Assembly (NCBI RefSeq): GCF_051857475.1
Contig: NZ_JBPZGZ010000007.1
Coordinates: 186,001 to 250,000 of the forward strand
DNA: 64,000 nucleotides
From: Pelomonas sp051857475
GTDB taxonomy: Bacteria; Pseudomonadota; Gammaproteobacteria; Burkholderiales; Burkholderiaceae_C
Direction of reading: 5' to 3'
Position 1 is the stretch's first letter. Every line of letters starts with the position of its first letter. The position numbers were made by a program, and so were the translations under genes. Of the stretch, positions 10,045 through 17,773 are shown piece after piece. The notes under the pieces are model-generated. The model ran no database searches. It saw only the letters and a program-made list of their open reading frames with translations, and was not told the origin of the DNA.

Positions 10045-12315
10045 TCAGCCGAGTTTGTCCAGCGCGTTCTCGATCTGGCCGCGCTCATGGTCGCCCATGC
10101 CGCGGCCAGCGCGGCGAACACGCTCGATGAGGGCAGCGTCGACGGGCTTGGCCTGGCCCAGCTTCTCTGCCACGCGCAGCAGCACCTGCAGGCGCTCGAA
10201 GCCGCCCTCCATGCCCTCGGCGCTGGTCAGCACCTTCTCCAGGCCGGCCGTGCCGAGCCGCGGGCGGTCCAGCAGCTGGTTGAGCGCCTCGCGCCGCTCG
10301 AAGCCGCCACCGATGCTGCCGGCGGCGCGGGCGTAGGCATCGACCAGTTCGGCCTCGTCGCCTTGCAGGCGCTGGGCAACGGCGCTCAAGGCCTCGCGCT
10401 TCTCGAAGTCACCATGAATGTGTGTCGCCGCCTGCACGGCCGCCGCGAGCACGGCGGGCTGGGGCGTGGCCGACACCTGGGCTTCGATGGCCGAGCGCAG
10501 CTCGAAGTCACCACCGATGTGGCCGACCGCCTGCCCCCAGGCCGCCAGCACGGCCGGGCTGCTGAGGAGGCGCGGCGCCAGTGCGCCCAAGGCCTCGCGG
10601 CGCTCGAAGTCGCCGTCGATGCCGGCGGCCGCGGCCAGCCAGCTCAGCTGCAGAGGCTCGGTGAGCGGCTGGCGGGCGATGGCGCTCAAGGCTTCACGGC
10701 GCTCGAACGCCCCCTGCAAACCGGCAGACGCGGCGATGAGGCGCTGCATGACCGCTGCGGTGAGAGACGTGTCGAGCTTGAGCGTGGCTTCGATGCGGCG
10801 ACGGCGCTGGTAGTCCTCCGTCGCGCGATCCACATCGGCCAGCACGGCATCGATGCCACCCTTGGCCAACAACTTCTTCGCTCTCACCGCCGGGTCGGTC
10901 AGGCTCTCGGACATGCGTTGCACGGCCTTGGCCCACCACTGGCGGCCGGCGTCATCCAGGGGCAGGCTGTGGCCGCCGACGCGGTATTCGCGCTCGATGC
11001 GGCCTTCGCCCATGGACTTCAGCACCATCTCGCGCAGCAGCCCGCCCTCGCGCTCCTTCACGGTGAGGGTGCCGGTCAGCGTCTGCACCTCGTCGTCGGC
11101 GTCGGTGAAGGTCGCCTTGCCATCCAGCACCACGGCGAAGCTGCCGCCCGGGTAGCGGCTGTAGATGCGCGTGCCACGCACCGAGAAGGCCATGCCGTCG
11201 CCCAGGCCGCCGAAGTCCAAGCGGTCCAGCAGGCCGCGCCCATCGGTATGGCTGACGACGACGGCCGGCATCGCGACCAGGGCGACCAGGATCACGCCCA
11301 CCAGGCCCCAGCGCACGCCGCGGCGCTCGCGGGGCGCCTCGTCATCGCTCTTCAGCAGGCGACGCACACGGGCAAACAGCGGCGAGCCTGCGCTGGCGGC
11401 ACCGCATGCCAGGGCCGGGCCGTGGCGGACGCCCTGAGCCTTCAAGGCCTCGGCGCAGCGCAACAGGCTCTGCGCCAGGGCCAGGCGCTGGCCCGAGGGC
11501 GCGGCGGCCGCGGCATCGCAGGCCAGCTCGGCCAGCAGGTCCAGGCGCCGCAGCGCGATGCGGTTCAGGGCCTGGGGCCACAGCAGGGCCTTGATGACGG
11601 CGGCGAGCAGGCGCCAGGCGGGGTCGCGGCGGCGCAGATGGGCCAGCTCATGGCCCAGCACGGCGCGCGCCTCGTCGTCGGGCAAGTCCAGGCACCAGGC
11701 CGGCAGGCAGAGCACGCGGCCCGGCGCCAGCAGCGGGCTGGCCCAGCCGGCGCGGGCCCGACGCAGGGCCGGCTGGGGCAGGCCCATGTCGGCCGCGAGC
11801 TGGGTGGCCATGGCCTGCCAGCGGTCATCGGCCAGCCCGGGCAGGCGGCGCACCGTGCGGCGCAGCCAGGCCCATTGCAGGGCCAGTCCCAGCGCCATCA
11901 GCAGGGCGCCTGCCAGCCAGGCGAGCACGAAGCCGATGGCAAGGTCATGGGCCTTGGGAGCCAGCAGCGTCGTGATCGGCAAGGCACCGAGCTGGGCGCT
12001 GGGCGGCGCGGCCACCGGCGCATCCATCACGGCGGGGCGCACGTCGCCCGGCACAGGCTCCTGCACGGCGATGACGAGCGGCGCCACGTTGGCGGGCGCG
12101 GCCTGCGGCGGAGTCAGCAGCGGGGTCAGCAGCGGCAGGCTGGCGCTGACGAGGCCGCCCAGCAGGGCCAGGCGCCACAGCGTCTCCTGCGTCGCCGTGG
12201 CCAGGCGCGCCAGCAGATGAGCGCGCTCGGCCGCCCACAGCGCGCCAATCAACAGGCTGCTGTGCAGCAGATAGCTGCACAGCCAGGTCAGCAGCACATC
12301 GGTCATCGCATTCAT
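10045..12315 (-). CDS. M56-family (BlaR1/MecR1-like) metallopeptidase with C-terminal GxFExREAL repeats
   Basis: A 756-residue membrane protein. The N-terminal third has several membrane segments and the zinc site HELAH at residues 222-226. This is the arrangement of BlaR1-type antirepressor proteases, which cleave or inactivate a BlaI-type repressor after sensing a signal. A further membrane segment follows near residue 345. The remainder, presumably periplasmic, contains a linker (TFTDADDEVQTLTGTLTV) and then six clear repeats of about 34 residues centred on G-x-F-E-x-R-E-A-L, plus one degenerate copy near the end. No penicillin-binding sensor domain is seen, so the ligand is probably not a beta-lactam. 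It overlaps the BlaI-like gene by four bases (ATGA), so the pair is co-expressed. Confidence 0.88.
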   Translation of the reverse strand: MNAMTDVLLTWLCSYLLHSSLLIGALWAAERAHLLARLATATQETLWRLALLGGLVSASLPLLTPLLTPPQAAPANVAPLVIAVQEPVPGDVRPAVMDAPVAAPPSAQLGALPITTLLAPKAHDLAIGFVLAWLAGALLMALGLALQWAWLRRTVRRLPGLADDRWQAMATQLAADMGLPQPALRRARAGWASPLLAPGRVLCLPAWCLDLPDDEARAVLGHELAHLRRRDPAWRLLAAVIKALLWPQALNRIALRRLDLLAELACDAAAAAPSGQRLALAQSLLRCAEALKAQGVRHGPALACGAASAGSPLFARVRRLLKSDDEAPRERRGVRWGLVGVILVALVAMPAVVVSHTDGRGLLDRLDFGGLGDGMAFSVRGTRIYSRYPGGSFAVVLDGKATFTDADDEVQTLTGTLTVKEREGGLLREMVLKSMGEGRIEREYRVGGHSLPLDDAGRQWWAKAVQRMSESLTDPAVRAKKLLAKGGIDAVLADVDRATEDYQRRRRIEATLKLDTSLTAAVMQRLIAASAGLQGAFERREALSAIARQPLTEPLQLSWLAAAAGIDGDFERREALGALAPRLLSSPAVLAAWGQAVGHIGGDFELRSAIEAQVSATPQPAVLAAAVQAATHIHGDFEKREALSAVAQRLQGDEAELVDAYARAAGSIGGGFERREALNQLLDRPRLGTAGLEKVLTSAEGMEGGFERLQVLLRVAEKLGQAKPVDAALIERVRRAGRGMGDHERGQIENALDKLG

Positions 12316-12713
12316 CGTGCCTCTCCCTTGCGTTGTTTCAGCAGCGCCTGCAGCTCGGCCAGCTCCTTGGCGTCGACGCCGCGCGCATCCAGCAGATGGC
12401 TGACGAGGGCGCTGGCGCGGCCGGCGAACAGGCTGTCGACCAGGCTGCCCACCATGGAGCGCTGCACGTCGGCCTGAGTCACCAGGGCCTGATAGAGCAG
12501 CGCGCGGCCTTCACGCCGGCTGGCGAGCAGGCCGCGTTTTTCCAGGCGGGTCAGCAGCGTCGCCACCGTCGTATGCGCCAGGTCGCGCTCGCCACGCAGG
12601 GCCTCGGCCACCTCGGCCGTGCTGGCCTCGCCGCGTGCCCACAGCACCCGCATCAGGCTGAGCTGCAGCTCGCTCAGCGACACGTCGCCGCCACCACCGA
12701 TGTCCTCGTCCAT
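12312..12713 (-). CDS. BlaI/MecI/CopY-family transcriptional repressor
   Basis: A 133-residue winged-helix protein. ELQLSLMRVLWARGEASTAEVAEAL and HTTVATLLTRLEKRGLLASRREGRALLYQ match the DNA-binding domain of BlaI/MecI repressors. The C-terminal helices form the dimer part, where the partner protease usually cuts. It precedes and overlaps the M56 protease gene, the classic two-gene sensor arrangement. Two BlaI-type palindromes lie 10-35 bases upstream of the start and cover the likely -10 region, so autoregulation is expected. The target beyond its own operon is unknown. Confidence 0.9.
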   Translation of the reverse strand: MDEDIGGGGDVSLSELQLSLMRVLWARGEASTAEVAEALRGERDLAHTTVATLLTRLEKRGLLASRREGRALLYQALVTQADVQRSMVGSLVDSLFAGRASALVSHLLDARGVDAKELAELQALLKQRKGEAR

Positions 12714-12722
12714 GACGATCTT

Positions 12723-12748
12723 CTACAGTTGTCGTACTACAAATGTAG
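12723..12748 (-). promoter_or_regulatory. tandem BlaI-type operators over the repressor promoter
   Basis: CTACAAATGTAG at 12737-12748 is a perfect palindrome of the BlaI/MecI type (TACA-N2-TGTA). CTACAGTTGTCG at 12723-12734 is a second copy with one mismatch, 14 bases away. On the minus strand a candidate -35 TTGTCG and -10 TACATT, 18 bases apart, put the perfect palindrome on the -10 element, as expected for repression. The match to the family consensus is seen; binding is inferred. Confidence 0.75.
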
Positions 12749-12802
12749 AAGATTCAGTCGAAGGGCGACAAGTGCCTTTTGGCAGGGTTCAGGCTGAGGT
12801 TT

Positions 12803-13255
12803 TCATTCCCCGGGGTTGCGCAGCCGCTGGCTGAACCACCACAGATGCCCGTCGGGGTCGACACAGCCATAGCTGCGGTCGGTCCAGTAGTCGGGGCCGT
12901 AGTCGTTGTTGGTGAGCTCGTAGGTCACGCGGGCGCCTGCGGCCACGGCCTGGGCGCAATGGGCATCGGCATCGTCCACGTAGAGGAAGAGGCTCTGGGT
13001 GTTGGCGCCGCCTGCGGCCCTGGGCGAGCGCAGCGGCGCGCCGAAACGCACCTCGCGCTCGGCACTGCCCTCCGCCACCATGATGAGGGCCTCGCCATAG
13101 CGCAGCTCGCTGTGCTCGACGCCGCCATCGGCCCCGTCGACGATGATCTCGACCGTGAAACCGAAGGCCTTCTGGTACCAGGCGATGGCCGCGCGGGCGT
13201 TCTCGCAGTAGAGGGCCGACGACAGTCGCGGCCAGCCGGGTGGGGTGGGTTTCAT
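12803..13255 (-). CDS. VOC-family (glyoxalase/bleomycin-resistance fold) protein
   Basis: A 150-residue single-domain protein. The pattern SALYCENARAAIAWYQKAFGF at the start, LIMVAEG in the middle and YGCVDPDGHLWWFSQRL at the end is typical of the PhnB-like branch of the vicinal oxygen chelate superfamily, whose members bind a metal or small ligand between paired beta-alpha-beta units. The substrate cannot be told from sequence. The start MKPTPPGW at 13255 is preferred over the longer reading from 13393, because the extension is translated non-coding sequence and overlaps the divergent secreted protein gene. It is probably a solitary gene. Confidence 0.8.
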   Translation of the reverse strand: MKPTPPGWPRLSSALYCENARAAIAWYQKAFGFTVEIIVDGADGGVEHSELRYGEALIMVAEGSAEREVRFGAPLRSPRAAGGANTQSLFLYVDDADAHCAQAVAAGARVTYELTNNDYGPDYWTDRSYGCVDPDGHLWWFSQRLRNPGE

Positions 13256-13319
13256 CGTGGTCTCCGCAAGGCTGGGGTGCGGTTCAATCCTCGCATCCGG
13301 ACCACCGCGCCGCCACACC

Positions 13320-13775
13320 ATGAACCGCATCGCCGCCTGCGCCCTCGCCCTGCTCTGCGCCCTGGGTGCCCATGCCCAGGAAGCCCCTGCCACCTACGAC
13401 GCCGCCAAGGCCCAGGCCTGGGGCGCCAACGACCAGGGGATGCGAAGCTACACCTTCGTGCTGCTGAAGACCGGCCCCAAGCGCATGCCCGACGGGCCCG
13501 AGCGCGACGCGATGTTCAAGGGCCACTTCGCCAACATCCAGCGCCTGGCCAAGGAAGGCCTGCTGGTCTATGCGGGCCCGCTGGACGGTGTGGACGGCTG
13601 GCGCGGCCTCTTCATCTTCGCAAGCGCCGACCAGGACCTCGTGCGCAAGGCCGTCGACACCGATCCGGTCGTCGTCAACGGCGAGATGGTGGCCGAACTG
13701 CACAGGCACTACGGCTCGGCCGCCCTGGTCGGCGTCAACGACCAGCACAACCGGCTGATCAAGCCCAAGCCCTGA
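13320..13775 (+). CDS. exported YciI-like domain protein
   Basis: A 151-residue protein with a clear signal peptide (MNRIAACALALLCALGAHAQ, cleavage after AHA-Q). The mature part contains YTFVLLKTGPKRM, an HFANIQRLAKEGLLVYAGPL core and GLFIFASADQDLVRKAV, the pattern of YCII-related domains. These adopt a ferredoxin-like fold with a conserved histidine and aspartate. Domain function is poorly known, and the export is unusual for the family, which is mostly cytoplasmic. The start at 13320 is chosen because it gives the signal peptide; the longer reading from 13245 does not. It is divergent from the VOC gene, with 64 bases between starts. Confidence 0.75.
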   Translation: MNRIAACALALLCALGAHAQEAPATYDAAKAQAWGANDQGMRSYTFVLLKTGPKRMPDGPERDAMFKGHFANIQRLAKEGLLVYAGPLDGVDGWRGLFIFASADQDLVRKAVDTDPVVVNGEMVAELHRHYGSAALVGVNDQHNRLIKPKP

Positions 13776-13961
13776 CGGCCGTCCTTGCGTAAAGCTCCGT
13801 GAAGCCGAGGCAGTGACATCCGTCCGGCCGAGGCACCGCTTCATGGGAAGGCGCGCCCGTCCCGGAAAACCGGACATCGCCATTGACCCCGGTCCCAGGG
13901 GCAGCGCGCCGCAGACAGCCCTCCTAGCATCCGCCCCGTCACAACCCCGGGGAGATCCAAG

Positions 13962-14882
13962 ATGCGTGCAGTCATCGCCATCGGCCTGTCGGCCGCCTTG
14001 TCGACGTCCGTGTGGGCCGAAGAGAGCGGGCCACCCAGCCCGCCCCAGCAGCCGCAGTTGCCTGGCGGCGTGTCGATCAGCGGCAACAGCTTCGCCTACC
14101 CCAACGGCAATGTGGTGCAGGGCGGCATTGCCAACGGCCAGATCTACACCTTCGGCGGCGGCCTCGGCACGCCCTACAACGGTCAACTGGCGAGTTGGGG
14201 CGATGCCAGCAGCTCGCTCGCGCAGATCCAGGGCTTGCTGACGCCCGACGCCAGCATCTACGCCAGCGCCACGCAAGTGACGCGCGGGCGCTCCGAAGCC
14301 GGCGGCGCGCTCGGCTACCGCGTGCTGCTGGTCGCTTCCGACCAGGCCGCGGCCGACGACCTGAACGCGCGCATCGCCAACGGCGACTTCCTGGCCAGTG
14401 TCAACGGCCGCTGGAACCTGACGGCCGATGGCTGGGCCTACAGCTCGGCCTCCGCCGTCACCGGTGCGAGCGTGCCGGGGCTGGGGGCGTCGCAGATGGC
14501 GTCGGCCCACCAGAGCTGCGGCAGCTACGGCGTGGAGGCCACGCCCACGACACCCGGTTGCGGCGGCGGCAGCTTCAGCCTGCCGATCTATTTCGCGCCG
14601 ACGGCAGGCATGGTCGGCGGTGACTCGCTGAGCTTCGTCAGCACGATCTCGCTGTACGCCAGCGCCAATGCGGGCACGGCGGGCGCCACGTTCACGCCCT
14701 ATCCCGGCGTGGCGAGTGCTTTCGTGGACCCGACGGTGACCCTGGCCAACGGCGTCCACGGCACGCTGATCCTGGGCGACAACGGCAATGTCGCCAACCC
14801 GATCCCGGAACCGGCGAGCTGGGCGCTGATGCTGGCGGGCGCGGCGGGGTTGCTGGCCTGGCGGCGGCGCACCGCGCGCTGA
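13962..14882 (+). CDS. PEP-CTERM sorting-domain protein
   Basis: A 306-residue exported protein with a short signal peptide (MRAVIAIGLSAALSTSVWAEE) and a C-terminal sorting signal: PEPASWALMLAGA at about residues 282-294, a hydrophobic helix, then the basic end WRRRTAR. PEP-CTERM tails are recognised by exosortase and are common in biofilm- and exopolysaccharide-forming betaproteobacteria. The body is rich in Gly, Ser, Ala and Asn (GGVSISGNSFAYPNG, FGGGLGTPYNG) with no known catalytic motif, suggesting a surface or matrix protein. No exosortase gene is visible in the window. GGGGAG before the ATG is a good ribosome site. The stop abuts the convergent phosphofructokinase gene with no space for a terminator. 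Confidence 0.85.
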   Translation: MRAVIAIGLSAALSTSVWAEESGPPSPPQQPQLPGGVSISGNSFAYPNGNVVQGGIANGQIYTFGGGLGTPYNGQLASWGDASSSLAQIQGLLTPDASIYASATQVTRGRSEAGGALGYRVLLVASDQAAADDLNARIANGDFLASVNGRWNLTADGWAYSSASAVTGASVPGLGASQMASAHQSCGSYGVEATPTTPGCGGGSFSLPIYFAPTAGMVGGDSLSFVSTISLYASANAGTAGATFTPYPGVASAFVDPTVTLANGVHGTLILGDNGNVANPIPEPASWALMLAGAAGLLAWRRRTAR

Positions 14883-16100
14883 TCAGCCCTTCTTCAGTAC
14901 CTTGGGCACAGGGTTCGGCCTCAGCCGGTACGCGTCCGGCATGCCCGAGCCCAGCAGCGGGCGCAGATAGAGGCGGAAGGCGTCGGTCACGTCGGTGCCG
15001 GCGTCGTTGATGAACTCGTCCTCCATCGTGCGCGTCTTGCCGGCGACGGTGACCAGCGGCAGCAGCTCGTAGTTCACCGAGTAATAGCCGACACGCTTGA
15101 TGGCGACGGAGCCGTCGCGGTCGCCGTGGAAGGCGAACTGCACGGCCTTCTCGCCGACCTCGCGGGCCTCGCGCTGGTCGACGTCGGACACGCAGCCCAG
15201 GAAGCTGCGCTGCAAATAGCCGAAGGTGTCGCCACGCACGCGCTTGATGCCCAGCTTGGTCTTGATCTCTTCGCACAGCAGGTCGGCCAGGGCGCCGGTG
15301 CCGCTGAGCTGCACATTGCCGTGCGAGTCGCGCTCGAGGTCGCCGGCCAGCTTGGACAGCATGGGCGTGCCGGCCGCGTCATGGATGCCCTCGCTGACCG
15401 CGATGACGCAGCGGCCGTAGCGCTCGTAGGTGGCCTTCACGTCGCGCAGGAACTGCTCGGTATCGAAGGCCCGCTCAGGCAGGTAAATCAGGTGCGGGCC
15501 GTCGTCATCGAACTTCTTGCCCAGGGCCGCGGCGGCCGTCAGGAAGCCGGCATGGCGCCCCATGACGACGCCGACATAGACGCCCGGCAACGACGCGTTG
15601 TCGAGGTTGGCACCCGCAAAGGCCTGGGCCACGAAGCGCGCGGCCGACGCGAAGCCGGGCGTGTGGTCGTTGCCGACCAGGTCGTTGTCGATGGTCTTGG
15701 GGATGTGGATGCAGCGCAGCGGGAAGCCTGCCGCGGCGGCCTCCTCGGCAACGATGCGCACGACGTCGGACGAGTCGTTGCCGCCGATGTTGAAGAAGTG
15801 GGTGATGCCGTGGGCCTGCAGCACCTTGAAGATCTCGCGGCAGTAGGCGGCATCGGGCTTGTCGCGCGTCGAACCGAGAGCCGACGAGGGCGTGTTGGCC
15901 ACCAGCTCGAGGTTGTGGCTGGTCTCCTGCAGCAGGTCGACGAAGTCCTCGTTGACGATGCCGCGCACGCCGTGGCGCGCGCCGTAGACGGCCCCCACGC
16001 CGGCCTGGCGGCGCGCTTCCAGCACGACGCCGACCAGGCTCTGGTTGATGACGGCGGTGGGGCCGCCACCTTGGGCGACGAGGATCTTGGCGAGACTCAT
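14883..16100 (-). CDS. pfp: pyrophosphate--fructose-6-phosphate 1-phosphotransferase
   Basis: A 405-residue phosphofructokinase. The donor-site loop reads GGNDS at residues 106-110; the aspartate before the serine replaces the glycine of ATP enzymes (GGDGS) and is the established marker of PPi use. PKTIDND (134-140) carries the catalytic lysine and aspartate. VVMGRHAGFLTAAAAL and LGYLQR-type segments (here FGYLQRSFLG) complete the active site. The enzyme interconverts fructose 6-phosphate and fructose 1,6-bisphosphate reversibly with PPi, serving glycolysis or gluconeogenesis. AGGAG stands before the ATG. It is convergent with the PEP-CTERM gene and probably monocistronic. Confidence 0.9.
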   Translation of the reverse strand: MSLAKILVAQGGGPTAVINQSLVGVVLEARRQAGVGAVYGARHGVRGIVNEDFVDLLQETSHNLELVANTPSSALGSTRDKPDAAYCREIFKVLQAHGITHFFNIGGNDSSDVVRIVAEEAAAAGFPLRCIHIPKTIDNDLVGNDHTPGFASAARFVAQAFAGANLDNASLPGVYVGVVMGRHAGFLTAAAALGKKFDDDGPHLIYLPERAFDTEQFLRDVKATYERYGRCVIAVSEGIHDAAGTPMLSKLAGDLERDSHGNVQLSGTGALADLLCEEIKTKLGIKRVRGDTFGYLQRSFLGCVSDVDQREAREVGEKAVQFAFHGDRDGSVAIKRVGYYSVNYELLPLVTVAGKTRTMEDEFINDAGTDVTDAFRLYLRPLLGSGMPDAYRLRPNPVPKVLKKG

Positions 16101-16166
16101 GAACGCTCCTGGGCTGTCGTCAATCGACGGCGCGCAGTTTAGGGGCGTCGGAGTTTCATGCCGGTT

Positions 16167-16520
16167 TCAAGCGCGCAGGGCGGCCACCTCGCTGCGATGG
16201 CGCTCGCCCCAGTCGCGCAGGCTCAGCAGCACGGGCTTCAAGCTCTCGCCGAAGGGCGTGAGGCGGTACTCCACGCGCGGCGGCACCTCGGCATAGACGG
16301 TGCGCTCGACGATGCCGTCGGCCTCGAGCTCGCGCAGCTGCATCGTCAGCACGCGCTGGGTGACGCTGCCGAGCTCGCGCTGCAGCTCGTTGAAGCGCCG
16401 CATGCCATGCAGCAGATGGAAGAGGATGACGGCCTTCCAGCGGCCGCCGATGACCTCCAGCGTGGTCGACACGGTGCAGGCGCGCCAGGCCGGCGCAGCG
16501 TCTTCGAGCGGGGCGTCCAA
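16167..16520 (-). CDS. HxlR-family transcriptional regulator
   Basis: A 117-residue winged-helix regulator: TTLEVIGGRWKAVILFHLLHGMRRFNEL then VTQRVLTMQLRELEADGIVERT and PPRVEYRLTPFGESL, all standard HxlR signatures. A cysteine near the N-terminus (WRACTV) is where family members such as YodB and QorR sense electrophiles or oxidation. The frame stays open far upstream, but that part is antisense to the divergent oxidoreductase. I choose a TTG start at 16520 because GGAGG sits five bases before it and translation gives the expected family N-terminus. It is divergent from the quinone oxidoreductase, its likely target. Confidence 0.85.
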   Translation of the reverse strand: MDAPLEDAAPAWRACTVSTTLEVIGGRWKAVILFHLLHGMRRFNELQRELGSVTQRVLTMQLRELEADGIVERTVYAEVPPRVEYRLTPFGESLKPVLLSLRDWGERHRSEVAALRA

Positions 16521-16613
16521 GGTGTCCTCCGTGATACCGAGGCAGAAGATTGTGCGTACTTCACAGCGACGGCGCCGCGTGGGAGGCTGACGACCTTTCT
16601 TGAGGAGTGCCCA

Positions 16614-17609
16614 ATGAGTTCCGATCTGCCGACGATGCGCGCCATCCGCTATGACCGCACCGGCCCCGCCCGCGAGGTGCTGCGCCTGGAGGCCGTGCCC
16701 CTGCCCCAACCCGGCCCCGGCGAGGTGCGCGTGCGCGTCCACGCTTCGGGCGTCAACCCGTCGGACGTGAAGAGCCGCCGCGCGCCGCAGATGCGCCACC
16801 CCGAGGTCACGCCGCACAGCGATGGCGCCGGCGTCATCGACGCCGTCGGCGAAGGCGTGCCGGCCAGCCGCGTGGGCGAGCGGGTGTGGCTGTTCAACAG
16901 CCAATGGAAGCGCCCCTTCGGCACGGCCGCCGAGTGCGTGGTGCTGCCAGCCCGGCTGGCCGTGCCCCTGCCCGAAGGCGTGAGCTTCGAGACCGCCGCC
17001 TGCCTGGGCATCCCGGCGCTGACGGCCTGGGAGGCAGTGCATGGCGAGGATGCCGCGGACGGCGAGACCCTGCTGATCCAGGGCGGCGCCGGCGCCGTCG
17101 GGCATCTGGCCGTGCAGTTCGCGGCGCGCGCCGGCAAGCGCGTCATCGCCAGCGTCAGCTCGGCCGACAAGGCCGCTTTGGCCCTGGGCGCCGGGGCCGC
17201 AGCGGTCATCGACTATCGCCAGGAGGATGTCGCCGCCCGCATCGCCGAGCTGACCGGCGGGCGCGGCGTGGACCGCGTCATCGAGGTCAACCTGTCGGCC
17301 AATGCCGCGACCTACACCCGCATCGTCCGCCCCAGCGGCCGCGTCACCGTCTACGGCTCGGACAACTGGGCGGCCGTGCTGCCGCTGGTGGACTACCTCA
17401 TCCACGGCCTGGCGCTGCGCTTCTTCATCGTCTACGAGCTGAATGCGCAGCAGCTGGATGCTGGCATCGCGGGCGTGCATGCAGCCCTGGCGGCAGGCCT
17501 GGACGTGAAGATCGCGGCACGCTTTGCGCTGGTGGACACGGCCGCAGCCCACGAGATGGTGGAAGCCGGCCGTCAGATCGGCAATGTCGTCGTGCTGCCG
17601 GGCTCCTGA
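16614..17609 (+). CDS. zinc-independent NADPH:quinone oxidoreductase family protein
   Basis: A 331-residue medium-chain reductase. It has an N-terminal GroES-like domain (GPGEVRVRVHASGVNPSDVK) and a Rossmann fold with the NADPH loop GGAGAVGHLAVQFA near residue 160. GVDRVIEVNL replaces the zinc-alcohol-dehydrogenase pattern, and no structural-zinc cysteine cluster is seen. Members reduce quinones or other activated alkenes with NADPH. The start at 16614 follows TTGAGGAG. It is transcribed divergently from an HxlR regulator across 93 bases, an arrangement known for quinone- or aldehyde-inducible reductases. It is followed 22 bases later by repeat copy B. Confidence 0.9.
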   Translation: MSSDLPTMRAIRYDRTGPAREVLRLEAVPLPQPGPGEVRVRVHASGVNPSDVKSRRAPQMRHPEVTPHSDGAGVIDAVGEGVPASRVGERVWLFNSQWKRPFGTAAECVVLPARLAVPLPEGVSFETAACLGIPALTAWEAVHGEDAADGETLLIQGGAGAVGHLAVQFAARAGKRVIASVSSADKAALALGAGAAAVIDYRQEDVAARIAELTGGRGVDRVIEVNLSANAATYTRIVRPSGRVTVYGSDNWAAVLPLVDYLIHGLALRFFIVYELNAQQLDAGIAGVHAALAAGLDVKIAARFALVDTAAAHEMVEAGRQIGNVVVLPGS

Positions 17610-17631
17610 GCGCACAGCGGCGCGTGTGCAT

Positions 17632-17770
17632 TTGCGGGCCAAGCGCCGGGCCGCCCCTAGCCGGCTCGCGTTGGGCGATGTGCTTGCCGGTCAATCCGGC
17701 AAGCATCGCCGTCCCCCCGGGGGACCGACCAGACTTGCCCGCTTTCAGCGCGGCAAGCTGGGCGAGGGGC
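17632..17770 (-). repeat. stop-proximal hairpin repeat, copy B
   Basis: Same element as copy A, in the opposite orientation and belonging to the EAL gene: its GCCCCTCGCC end stops three bases from that gene's stop codon. The hairpins are retained with changed sequences, for example CCAGCTTGCC pairing with GGCAAGTCTGG, GTCCCC/GGGGAC, and CTTGCCGG/CCGGCAAG. It fills the convergent gap between the oxidoreductase and the EAL gene. Confidence 0.85.
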
Positions 17771-17773
17771 CCG

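Noticed and set aside
9949..12477. An 842-codon open frame antisense to the M56 protease
   Set aside because: It begins inside repeat copy A and runs opposite a recognisable protease with HELAH; no independent motif or ribosome site.
13776..13961. A sigma-54 promoter upstream of the PEP-CTERM gene
   Set aside because: I looked for the GG/GC -24/-12 pattern; no properly spaced match is present. Only a weak TAGCAT -10-like element is seen.
16167..17642. A 491-codon minus-strand frame that could be read as a large fusion ending in an HxlR domain
   Set aside because: All but the last 117 codons are antisense to the quinone oxidoreductase; only the HxlR part has protein-like sequence.
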